From: Methanobacteriota archaeon
GTDB lineage: Archaea > Thermoplasmatota > Poseidoniia > Poseidoniales > Poseidoniaceae
Assembly: GCA_002697705.1 (NCBI GenBank)
Contig: NZXL01000023.1
Coordinates: forward strand, 2,715-8,729
Reading direction: 5' to 3'
Length of the DNA: 6,015 nt
How positions within the stretch are numbered: the stretch's first letter is position 1; each line of letters begins with the position of its first letter. The translations under genes and the position numbers were made by a program. Below, piece after piece: positions 1-6,015 of this stretch. Below the pieces are notes generated by a model. The model saw nothing but the letters and a program-made list of their open reading frames with translations. It was not told the origin of the DNA and made no database searches.

Positions 1-578
1 TGTGGATTATTTCTGATGAGGTTTACGATAGAATTGTTTTCGAAGAAGAACATGTATCATTTATGGGAACTGGGTATGATAAAGTGATGGTTGTAAATTC
101 CTTTTCCAAAACATTTGCTATGACTGGTTGGAGAATTGGTTATATTATTTCTACAAATTTGGAAGCGATGAAACAAGTAATAAAAATTCAATATTATATT
201 TCTGCATGTTCAAATGATGCTATGCAATATGCTGTATTGGAGGCTATCGAAGAAGCCAATGATTATCCTTCGATAATGGCCGAGGAATTCAAGCAAAGAT
301 GCAACTTGATTGTTGAACGTCTCAATGCTATGCCTGGAGTTCAGTGCCACAAGCCAAAAGGAGCAATCTATGTATTCCCCAAGGTTAGCGTTCCAAATAT
401 GACTTCTGAAGAAGTAGCTCTTGAGTTACTCAAAGATGGTGTTTTATGCTCTCCAGGTTCTGCCTTTGGGCCTTCTGGAGAAGGACATCTTCGGTTTGCA
501 TATACGATTAGTCAAGAAGATATATCTAGAGGTATGGACAAGGTTGAATCGACTTTGAATAGATTAAACAGTCAGTGA
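1..578 (+). CDS. PLP-dependent class I aminotransferase, C-terminal half (5' truncated)
   Basis: The frame is open from base 3 (Trp-Ile-Ile-Ser-Asp-Glu-Val-Tyr) to the TGA at 576-578, giving 191 residues. Family members are usually about 380-400 residues, so about half is missing to the left. The ATG at 63 is internal, because conserved family sequence lies upstream of it. Fold-type I landmarks are clear. ISDEVY at 12-29 carries the Asp that pairs with the pyridine nitrogen of PLP and the Tyr that contacts its O3'. SFSKTFAMTGWRIGY at 99-143 carries the Schiff-base Lys (108-110) and the phosphate-binding Arg (132-134). HLRF at 486-497 carries the Arg (492-494) that binds the substrate alpha-carboxylate. 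The enzyme should move an amino group between an amino acid and a 2-oxoacid in the cytoplasm. The spacing and the GAIYVFP segment resemble the aspartate/aromatic subgroup, but substrate cannot be fixed from this half. All C-terminal active-site residues are present, so it looks functional. Confidence 0.93.
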   Translation, partial: WIISDEVYDRIVFEEEHVSFMGTGYDKVMVVNSFSKTFAMTGWRIGYIISTNLEAMKQVIKIQYYISACSNDAMQYAVLEAIEEANDYPSIMAEEFKQRCNLIVERLNAMPGVQCHKPKGAIYVFPKVSVPNMTSEEVALELLKDGVLCSPGSAFGPSGEGHLRFAYTISQEDISRGMDKVESTLNRLNSQ

Positions 579-587
579 TGTGAGATT

Positions 588-1202
588 ATGTCATTAATTT
601 CTTCATCACTTTATTTCATTTCAGGTTTCATAATTGCTTTTCTATTTCCTCGATTACCGGGGGTTTTAGTCACACGAGGTAAAGGTTTCAATCTTAATTT
701 CCCACCTCATCCAGAACCTATTCCTCTTTCTCCTCATTTGACACAACGCGTACTACACATGCGTATGTTCTATTGGCTAGGGTTGATTGTTTCGTTCATT
801 CCGCTCTTGTTTGGTTTCTTATCTGTAAAATGGGGCAATGTTCCTTTTGGATTTGGATTATGGCTTTCATCTGGATGGTTTATTCTTTCACGATTACAAA
901 TTTTCATAGGAGGTCCAGATCCGCCATGGACTTTAGACATGGCTCAGAGGTTACAGATAATTTCTAATAAAACAAAATCGGATTCAAAATGCTGTGATTC
1001 TATCTCGCCAGAATGGTTGTTATCTGGTATTTTCTGTTCGGTATGTAAGAAAAAATTAGATGATATGCCAAGACCTGATTTAGGCCGAAAGAGAAGTGAT
1101 GGATTTTTCATGGGAGTTATTAGATTAATAGCTAGTGATGGTAATCCTATGTTTATTCCTGATAAGAAAAACTTGAATGTCGATTATAATGAATCGGAAT
1201 GA
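588..1202 (+). CDS. Small multi-pass membrane protein with a Cys cluster, unknown function
   Basis: A 204-residue protein that I do not recognise. Hydrophobic segments lie at about residues 5-20, 61-80 and 86-107, suggesting three membrane passes. A Pro-rich loop (FPPHPEPIPLSPH, about 38-50) separates the first two. After the third pass comes GGPDPPWTLDMAQ (108-120) and then a soluble C-terminal part of about 85 residues. That part holds Cys135, Cys136, Cys150 and Cys153; the CC plus CxxC arrangement could bind a metal as a zinc-ribbon-like knuckle, but the spacing is short and this is inference. The tail (154-204) is charged, rich in Lys and Asp. The start at 588 is 9 nt after the aminotransferase stop. 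GTGAT at 575-579, complementary to the usual archaeal 16S 3' end, lies 8 nt upstream and is a weak ribosome site. The tight spacing suggests co-transcription with the aminotransferase. That this is a gene is well supported by frame length and membrane pattern; its role is unknown. Confidence 0.82.
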   Translation: MSLISSSLYFISGFIIAFLFPRLPGVLVTRGKGFNLNFPPHPEPIPLSPHLTQRVLHMRMFYWLGLIVSFIPLLFGFLSVKWGNVPFGFGLWLSSGWFILSRLQIFIGGPDPPWTLDMAQRLQIISNKTKSDSKCCDSISPEWLLSGIFCSVCKKKLDDMPRPDLGRKRSDGFFMGVIRLIASDGNPMFIPDKKNLNVDYNESE

Positions 1203-1204
1203 TT

Positions 1205-1230
1205 GATTTCAGGTTGTAAATCGTTTTTTT
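1205..1230 (+). terminator. Possible transcription terminator (short stem and T-run)
   Basis: Just after the stop at 1202, GATTT (1205-1209) can pair with AAATC (1218-1222) around an 8-nt loop. Seven T's follow at 1224-1230. The stem is only 5 bp and A/T-rich, so on bacterial rules it would be poor. Archaeal RNA polymerase can terminate on a T-run in the non-template strand without a stem, which makes the T7 the more relevant signal. Its position between genes 2 and 3 fits the end of the aminotransferase unit. Confidence 0.4.
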
Positions 1231-1235
1231 GATGA

Positions 1236-1270
1236 TTTTATTAGGGTAATCTTTGTCAATAGAAAAAATA
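1236..1270 (+). promoter_or_regulatory. Possible archaeal promoter region upstream of gene 3
   Basis: The 79-nt gap between genes 2 and 3 holds two AT-rich boxes that could serve as TATA elements: TTTTATTA at 1236-1243 and AAAAAATA at 1263-1270. With the usual archaeal distance of about 26 nt to the transcript start, the first would place it near 1266, giving a short leader before the ATG at 1282. The second would place it near 1293, which suits only the alternative ATG at 1309. Neither box is a strong consensus in a genome this AT-rich, so the call rests mostly on position after a likely terminator. Confidence 0.25.
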
Positions 1271-1281
1271 CCCGTTTAGTT

Positions 1282-2532
1282 ATGGGGCGTTTTTCGCGTA
1301 GGAAACCGATGAGCGCCAGGATTTGGTTAACCGTAGTAGCATTATGTCAAGTTTTCTTGACTCCACTCGTAGCATTTTCATTGACATATTTATTCAAATT
1401 TGATTTTTCTGATGAAAATATCACTATGTCTTTTGACAAAGAAATGATGCCTTGGATTGGAACAGCATCAATAATTTATGGTATGGTGGCATTACTACTC
1501 GCACTATTCTTGGGAGGATTCACCCCAGTCTCTGTTGTCGAAAAGGGTGGTTGGAGAAATTATCTTGGCTTCTCCCGTTCACCTGGTAGTGCTTCAGAAA
1601 GACGAAAATCTAGAGCCAATTATAAAAAATCTCCACATGGACAAATTTCAGTCCTAGCACATAATAGATGGTTAGATGGCCATTCAATAATTTCTACACA
1701 CGGCGGATTAATTCTTCTTGCAGTTCCTTTTCAAGTAATGTTAGCTACAGTTCCACTTGCAATGGTACTTTTGGTACCAGATAGTTTGATGCATGAAAAT
1801 CGTAGGCTTGAATTGGCTTTGATACTATACTTGGCCATTCTATTATTGGTTATGAAAAACTTTCCTCGCCTTGCTAATAGGTACATTGGTATCGCATCAT
1901 TTACTCGTAAGTGGCTTATATCGATGACTAAGATTTCTTGGCTGGCTCCAGTTCTAATTCTTTGGCTAATGGGTAGAATTGCGAGTGTGGTTGTGATTGG
2001 TTGGCTAGGTTCTGACCTAGAATTAAATATTGATTTTGAAAAATCATTTTTTGAAACTACTCTAGAAATCGGCTCAATCCCAGAAACATCATTTTTGGAT
2101 TTAATTGCTGCATTAGCAGTAATTCCTCTCGCTACTTTCACCACTCTTGCAGTATTAGGTGCTGGTTCAGGGGAGCCACCCGAATGGATGCTTAACGATC
2201 GCTCGATAACTAATAATTCAGAAGATAGTAATGATTCTCCAAGTAGTCTTGTACTAAAAGGTGCTCAAGCAGTTGTTACAGCAGGTGCTAGCGTGGTGAG
2301 TAATGTATCTCTTGGGGGCATGGATAAGATAGATTATTCAGAGGCTTCAATTGTTGAGAATTCTCCAATTATTGAAGATGTAATTTCAAACGAGCCTGTT
2401 ATAGAATCTAGAGAGATTATTGAAGAGGAGTCTGAAAACATATTTGACCCAAGTATGTTTTTCGATGATGAAGAAAAATCAACCGATTCCAAACCATCAT
2501 ATGATGAGCCTTCAATCACAGGTTTAGAGTAA
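1282..2532 (+). CDS. Six-segment membrane protein with long acidic C-terminal tail, unknown function
   Basis: A 416-residue protein that I do not recognise. Likely membrane segments lie at about residues 13-38, 57-79, 138-165, 176-192, 218-241 and 272-293. The N-terminus is basic (RFSRRKP), favouring a cytoplasmic N-terminus. The loop at 80-137 is rich in Arg/Lys and contains a His-dotted stretch (HNRWLDGHSIISTHGG, 127-142). From about 294 on there is no strong membrane segment. Residues 327-345 are small and mildly hydrophobic, and 350-416 are strongly acidic with many Asp, Glu and Ser, so likely disordered. An even number of passes would put this tail in the cytoplasm with the N-terminus. 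The frame is open upstream of 1282 back to a TGA at 1204 but offers no other start. An in-frame ATG at 1309 (MSARIW) has AGGA at 1300-1303, 5 nt before it, and is a real alternative that would drop nine residues. The gene lies 80 nt before the giant surface protein and may work at the same membrane; that link is inference. Confidence 0.85.
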   Translation: MGRFSRRKPMSARIWLTVVALCQVFLTPLVAFSLTYLFKFDFSDENITMSFDKEMMPWIGTASIIYGMVALLLALFLGGFTPVSVVEKGGWRNYLGFSRSPGSASERRKSRANYKKSPHGQISVLAHNRWLDGHSIISTHGGLILLAVPFQVMLATVPLAMVLLVPDSLMHENRRLELALILYLAILLLVMKNFPRLANRYIGIASFTRKWLISMTKISWLAPVLILWLMGRIASVVVIGWLGSDLELNIDFEKSFFETTLEIGSIPETSFLDLIAALAVIPLATFTTLAVLGAGSGEPPEWMLNDRSITNNSEDSNDSPSSLVLKGAQAVVTAGASVVSNVSLGGMDKIDYSEASIVENSPIIEDVISNEPVIESREIIEEESENIFDPSMFFDDEEKSTDSKPSYDEPSITGLE

Positions 2533-2579
2533 AACCCCCAAATTAGTTGAATTCTTAGATGGGTCATGTATCAATGAAG

Positions 2580-2600
2580 TTCATATGTCGAATGCATATC
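2580..2600 (+). promoter_or_regulatory. Possible TATA-type promoter upstream of the giant surface protein
   Basis: The 80-nt gap 2533-2612 contains TTCATATG (2580-2587) and TGCATATC (2593-2600). The first is centred about 29 nt before the ATG at 2613, which would suit a leaderless or nearly leaderless transcript. The second is centred about 22 nt before the ATG at 2619. The first box overlaps a small inverted repeat, ATGAA-G-TTCAT (2574-2584). No purine-rich ribosome site precedes any candidate start, which is consistent with leaderless translation. The boxes are weak matches, and the gap may simply be read through from gene 3. Confidence 0.3.
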
Positions 2601-2612
2601 GCGTAGTTGTTG

Positions 2613-5600
2613 ATGCTCATGCGCCGTCTGTCATCTTTGACTTTAGTAGCTCTATTTTTACTCAGTTCATTGTCTTCATTTTATGCGCCTCCTGCTGAAG
2701 CGGCATCGGCTAGAGGTGGTTCAAAAGATGATTTTAGCATCTACAGTATTGTCGTAGGAAATCAATCTGTGTCGCCCGAACAGTGGGTTCAGCCAGATGG
2801 TTCAGTCGTAGAGTATGTTCTTCAGGGTTCACAATTTGAAGTCGAAGTAACAGTTACTCGTGATGGTCAAACTACTTCTCCTCCAAAACAAACTGAGGCT
2901 AAATTAGAGGTAGTCCATCCTATTGGCTTTGTAATGGAGACATTTTATTGGGTAACTGGCGATATGGCGGGACAAGCTAAAGATACCAAAGTAGTTCAAT
3001 GGTCTCCAAATGACGCGCACTCTATTTTGAATACAACTACGAATGAATTGACCGGAGGAATCATCCTTCGTGCTTCTGTAAACTTCTCACAAGACGACAG
3101 GAATGACAACGATGTAATGAGCAAAGTTGTACCTGTTGCAATCAACAAAGATATTTTTGATGGCACTGCTTCAGGTTCCATTGAAACATTCCGACCGGGG
3201 AGATACCCAGTTGGTGGTGGAGATGCAACTGCTGTTGGTTCTTGGGCTGAAGATACATCAGGAGGAGTAGTAGGTTCTTCTCACTGGAGAATGTCTACTT
3301 CAGGAAATACATATCCATCTAGTGCTTTTGATAGATTGGTTCAATCATATATTAATCCGAATAACAATTGTGGAAACGACCAGTTGGATTCAGGAATGAC
3401 AAATGCTAATGGAGCTTGGATCTGCCGTTCTCTGTTCTATTCATCCAATTATATATCATCACAAATACATGTTCAAGCATGGGGGACAATGGGTGCAGGG
3501 GATTCAGCATATATGGAATTCTGGAGGAATAATGGTAACTTCTCAGACTCTATGTCTTCGATTCATTGGGACCTAGCAAATGGTAATCCAAGTCCAGCAC
3601 CTAATCAATGGAAGAACTTCTCTTGGGACCCACAAGTCGAATGGTCACAAATTCCGACATTAGCAAATCCTGATTTATTTTTAGGAGGCAATTCTTGGAC
3701 TTTTGGACTTGTATTCAAATCTGATAGTTCAGGTGCGACACAAGGAATGCATTTTGATGATTTTATTCATTTCGGTGTGTCAAAGGTAGATGATTATACG
3801 CTGACTGCTGATTGTAACAATCCTTCAACTGGTTTTGAAGGATACCCAAGCGGTCTTCTTTCTTGGCATTGTATGGTCACAAATAATGGTTATAAAAACG
3901 TTCAATTTAGAGCAGAAACTAGTGTTTCTAATGCTTCATGGATGGACCCTATGAATCCACAATTAAGATTGGATACAGATAATCCAAATGATAATGATTT
4001 CAATGTTGTAATCCCTCCGGTTGGCCCTGGTGAAACAACTGAAGTTTGGGCTAATTTATCAGTTCCTCCAGGTGCTGATGTTCAACAGCAGGACTGGGAT
4101 ATTTGGTTCACTGATGCTAGTAGTCAAAACAGTGGAGAAAAAGCAAGAAATAGCACATCCCTATCCATCAATTCACAGTACAGAGTATCAATAACCTCTC
4201 AAACAAGTTTGAATGCTCTAACTTTGAACCCAGGCGAATCTGGAATGATTCCTTTCAAATTAGTAAATACTGGTAATCTTGATGCAACATTTATTCTGAC
4301 ATCAACATTCTCTTCCGATGGATGGACTGGAATAATTTATGATGATTCAGGAAATGTTGTGACCTCTAAATATTTGACAAAAGGCGAACAGGTTATGCTA
4401 AATCTCAATGTTACTGCAGCACCACAAGCAACACCAGAATTGGTATCTACCTTGATTCGTGCAACAAGGACTTCGGGAGATTTAGAAGGGACAACAACTA
4501 TGTCTAGAAACATTGAAGTTCCGATTTTGAAAGATTTCTCCCTCGAACCTAGCCTAGATCAATTTACTATTGAAAACGGAAGAACATTCGTTGAAGGATA
4601 TGCAAATGGTATTCCTAAAATGGTTCTAATGACATTAAGCAATGATGGAAATAGTCCAGAATCATATGAAATTAGCGTCGTCAATTCAATATACAAACTT
4701 GGAGCATATGTTGAAGAATCACAGAAACTGACTCCTCTAATGGCTGAATGGGGAGAATCGTATGTGTTTATCCTCAATCTTCCTATATCGATAGGAATCG
4801 AGCCAGGATTCTATGATGTCAAAGTAATTGCAACAAATGTGGCAGACCCATCGATAAAGATAACCTATACCATACAAGTAGATATTCTTAATACCGCATC
4901 AGTATTTGTGGAAACAAGAGAGTCCGAAGAATCATACATACCTGGTGACCTTGCTCGTACTATGACTTTTGAAGTTAGAAATGATGGTAATTTAGATGAT
5001 ACCTTTAATATGTCAATGGAAATTCCTGAAGGAATGAATGCGCAATTCACCAATCTTGTAGATCAAGATAAGACGCCAGTGATTCCAAGTGGTGCGAGTT
5101 ACAATGTTTCTGTTGAGTTCTCTTTTATTCCCGGTACAAGTGGAACATTGGACCTAGATATCACAGCAACCAGTCAATTTGACACTTCAGTAACTTCTTC
5201 TGGCGGCTCTTCATATCTAGTTGGTAGTCAAAATGAGTGGGTTAAAATTTTGCCTTCTCCACAAGTTACTATTGACACTTGGGAAGATAAAGTTGAGCTG
5301 GTTGTAGAAGTTAGAAATCAATATTCAACAGCACAATCTATTGTCATGGATATTACCGAGGGCGATTCTAAGAATTGGCTAAAATCTAGAATCAGCAGTA
5401 GCGACTTACAATTTGTCTTAGGTGTTGAAGAAGTTCGTGAAGTTGTAATTACATTTGAAGTGACAGAAACAACACTAATGAATCTTCAAAATGAAACATT
5501 CATGACCGAAATTACTCTTTGGGCTCGTTCTGAAACAGTTAGTGATGCTGCTCAATCTACAATACAAATTCAATTGAGAAAGGTCAGTGTTGAAAGTGAT

Positions 5601-6005
5601 GATTCAGCGGAATCATCTTTTGACGTAACTGGTGCATTGACTTGGGTAGCATTCATTGTAGTAATGATTTTTGGAATTGTCGTATTGGTTAGAATTATGA
5701 AGAATACAGGTGAAGATGAAGATGATTACCCCGGATGGGGGGACGATGGCTATCAAGATAGTATTTCTGCGACTTATGGCGCGGTGAAGGCTGCCCCTAC
5801 AATCCCAACAGCATCTCCTCCTGCAGTTTCAGTTCCAAGTGGTGCGCCGCCTGTTGCCCCAGCACCTGCTGTGACACCTGCCCCAGTACAGCCACAAACA
5901 CCTGCTGGCCCACCATTACCTGATTCTGGATTGCCTCAAGGTTGGTCAATGGATCAATGGAATGCCTATGGTCATCAATGGTTAGAACAGTACGGTAATC
6001 AATGA
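2613..6005 (+). CDS. Giant secreted, C-terminally anchored surface protein with Ig-like repeats
   Basis: About 1130 residues, numbered from the ATG at 2613. Residues 4-30 form a Sec signal peptide: Arg-Arg, a hydrophobic core (about 7-19), then a PAEAAS cleavage region. A beta-rich N-terminal part (about 35-178) follows. Next is a jelly-roll-like region (about 180-390) that is rich in Trp and Gly, holds Cys253 and Cys271, and ends in MHFDDFIHFG, as in lectin or carbohydrate-binding folds. About five Ig-like units (about 393-993) then carry a recurring N-x-G-N turn; Cys401 and Cys420 may form a disulfide. One membrane helix lies at about 1007-1028. It is followed by a basic stop-transfer, an acidic patch (GEDEDDYPGWGDDG), a Pro/Ala/Val linker and a terminal Trp-rich motif. 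Twelve N-x-S/T sequons lie outside the membrane, suiting a glycosylated envelope protein. Start choice is uncertain: TTG 2607, ATG 2613 and ATG 2619 are in frame, and all keep the signal peptide. It is probably an envelope or adhesion/substrate-binding protein; no catalytic motif is visible. Confidence 0.9.
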   Translation: MLMRRLSSLTLVALFLLSSLSSFYAPPAEAASARGGSKDDFSIYSIVVGNQSVSPEQWVQPDGSVVEYVLQGSQFEVEVTVTRDGQTTSPPKQTEAKLEVVHPIGFVMETFYWVTGDMAGQAKDTKVVQWSPNDAHSILNTTTNELTGGIILRASVNFSQDDRNDNDVMSKVVPVAINKDIFDGTASGSIETFRPGRYPVGGGDATAVGSWAEDTSGGVVGSSHWRMSTSGNTYPSSAFDRLVQSYINPNNNCGNDQLDSGMTNANGAWICRSLFYSSNYISSQIHVQAWGTMGAGDSAYMEFWRNNGNFSDSMSSIHWDLANGNPSPAPNQWKNFSWDPQVEWSQIPTLANPDLFLGGNSWTFGLVFKSDSSGATQGMHFDDFIHFGVSKVDDYTLTADCNNPSTGFEGYPSGLLSWHCMVTNNGYKNVQFRAETSVSNASWMDPMNPQLRLDTDNPNDNDFNVVIPPVGPGETTEVWANLSVPPGADVQQQDWDIWFTDASSQNSGEKARNSTSLSINSQYRVSITSQTSLNALTLNPGESGMIPFKLVNTGNLDATFILTSTFSSDGWTGIIYDDSGNVVTSKYLTKGEQVMLNLNVTAAPQATPELVSTLIRATRTSGDLEGTTTMSRNIEVPILKDFSLEPSLDQFTIENGRTFVEGYANGIPKMVLMTLSNDGNSPESYEISVVNSIYKLGAYVEESQKLTPLMAEWGESYVFILNLPISIGIEPGFYDVKVIATNVADPSIKITYTIQVDILNTASVFVETRESEESYIPGDLARTMTFEVRNDGNLDDTFNMSMEIPEGMNAQFTNLVDQDKTPVIPSGASYNVSVEFSFIPGTSGTLDLDITATSQFDTSVTSSGGSSYLVGSQNEWVKILPSPQVTIDTWEDKVELVVEVRNQYSTAQSIVMDITEGDSKNWLKSRISSSDLQFVLGVEEVREVVITFEVTETTLMNLQNETFMTEITLWARSETVSDAAQSTIQIQLRKVSVESDDSAESSFDVTGALTWVAFIVVMIFGIVVLVRIMKNTGEDEDDYPGWGDDGYQDSISATYGAVKAAPTIPTASPPAVSVPSGAPPVAPAPAVTPAPVQPQTPAGPPLPDSGLPQGWSMDQWNAYGHQWLEQYGNQ
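3147..3779 (+). other. Jelly-roll/lectin-like region within the surface protein
   Basis: This stretch encodes about 210 residues beginning FDGTASGSIETFRPGRYP and ending MHFDDFIHFG. It is rich in Trp, Gly, Ser and Asn, with alternating short beta-like segments (SSQIHVQAWG, YMEFWRNNG, WTFGLVFKS) and a Cys pair 18 residues apart. The final 'FDDFIHF' resembles the closing strand of concanavalin-like, MAM-type and carbohydrate-binding folds in other secreted proteins. I infer a ligand- or sugar-binding domain. No sequence comparison was possible, and a plain structural beta-sandwich is the alternative. Confidence 0.5.
3789..5591 (+). repeat. Tandem Ig-like (CARDB/NEW3-type) protein repeats
   Basis: The protein here is built of units of about 112-128 residues, seen from a recurring strand-turn-strand motif: MVTNNGYKNVQF (starting near 3870), VNTGNLDATF (4263), SNDGNSPESY (4638) and RNDGNLDDTF (4977), with a degenerate copy VRNQYSTAQSI near 5310. 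In secreted prokaryotic proteins this 'hydrophobic-x-N-x-G-N' turn is typical of CARDB or NEW3-like Ig folds. A Pro-Gly turn often precedes it (LNPGESG, YIPGDLA). Copies have diverged too far for the DNA to be a nucleotide repeat. The array probably acts as a stalk lifting the N-terminal region from the membrane. Confidence 0.65.
5928..6002 (+). other. C-terminal Trp-rich cytoplasmic tail motif
   Basis: The last 25 residues contain GLPQGWSMDQWNAYGHQWL, separated from the membrane helix by an acidic patch and a Pro/Ala/Val linker of about 45 residues. The motif follows the pattern L-P-x-G-W-[ST]-x-x-Q-W-x-x-Y-G-x-x-W-L and looks like a short amphipathic helix with regularly spaced aromatics. 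From memory, similar tails end many Marine Group II membrane proteins, which is the main reason for the taxonomic guess. By topology it lies on the cytoplasmic side, so a docking or assembly role is more likely than a cell-wall sorting signal. Confidence 0.55.
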
Positions 6006-6015
6006 GATTTCGAAA
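6002..6015 (+). CDS. Possible start of the next gene, overlapping the stop of gene 4 (ATGA)
   Basis: The ATG at 6002-6004 overlaps the TGA stop at 6003-6005 in an ATGA arrangement common in co-transcribed, translationally coupled genes. Only four codons (Met-Arg-Phe-Arg) fit before the window ends. The frame being real cannot be tested here, and the product is unknown. Confidence 0.3.

Noticed and set aside
63..578. Aminotransferase starting at the ATG at 63
   Set aside because: The conserved ISDEVY segment is encoded in the same open frame upstream (12-29), so the ATG is internal and the gene continues off the left edge.
773..967. Plus-strand 64-codon frame inside gene 2
   Set aside because: It is an out-of-frame shadow of the hydrophobic part of gene 2 with no independent start signal.
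1731..2144. Open frame of 137 codons on the minus strand within gene 3
   Set aside because: It lies wholly inside a well-supported membrane-protein gene, and its product shows no domain, membrane pattern or start context. It is an antisense shadow.
2334..2567. Minus-strand open frame of 77 codons spanning the end of gene 3 and part of the 2533-2612 gap
   Set aside because: Most of it is antisense to the acidic, Ser-rich tail of gene 3, and its Ser-rich product mirrors that coding bias. No promoter or ribosome site was seen.
2582..2602. Imperfect direct repeat CATATGTCG / CATATCGCG, 13 nt apart
   Set aside because: Only seven of nine bases match in a region rich in CATAT-like words. This is too weak to call an operator.
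2574..2606. Ten-codon frame starting at ATG 2574 and ending in TAG just before the TTG at 2607
   Set aside because: It could be read as a leader peptide, but it lacks a ribosome site and any regulatory stem, and short frames like this arise by chance.
5790..5925. Pro/Ala/Val-rich stretch considered as a DNA repeat or a cell-wall-spanning segment
   Set aside because: The codons vary, so it is not a nucleotide tandem repeat. It also follows the membrane helix, which places it in the cytoplasm rather than across a cell wall.

Overview
The window reads as archaeal DNA from a low-GC marine planktonic euryarchaeon. The best guess is Candidatus Poseidoniales (Marine Group II), inferred from gene 4. 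That gene encodes a giant secreted protein with a signal peptide, tandem Ig-like repeats and one C-terminal membrane anchor. Its acidic and Pro/Ala-rich cytoplasmic tail ends in a 'GLPQGWSMDQW..YG.QWL' motif, a layout I associate with that group. Weak or absent Shine-Dalgarno sites and an AT-rich composition agree. No rRNA or marker gene is present, so the taxonomy is inference.

Four genes lie head to tail on the + strand, and a fifth probably begins at the right edge. (1) Bases 1-578 hold the C-terminal half of a PLP-dependent class I aminotransferase of the aspartate/aromatic type, cut by the window edge. (2) Bases 588-1202, only 9 nt downstream, encode a small membrane protein of unknown function with about three membrane segments and a Cys cluster. 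(3) After a 79-nt gap with a T-run and AT-rich boxes, bases 1282-2532 encode a membrane protein of about six segments with a long acidic C-terminal tail. (4) After an 80-nt gap, bases 2613-6005 encode the giant surface protein: signal peptide, N-terminal beta-rich region, jelly-roll-like region, about five Ig-like repeats, anchor and tail. (5) An ATG at 6002 overlaps the stop of gene 4.

Genes 1 and 2 are probably co-transcribed. Genes 3 and 4 could form a second unit, and both would present acidic tails to the cytoplasm. The aminotransferase belongs to amino-acid metabolism and has no obvious functional tie to the envelope genes. No mobile element, CRISPR array, tRNA or rRNA is visible. The parts least explained by known families are the C-terminal tail module of gene 4 and the two unrecognised membrane proteins.
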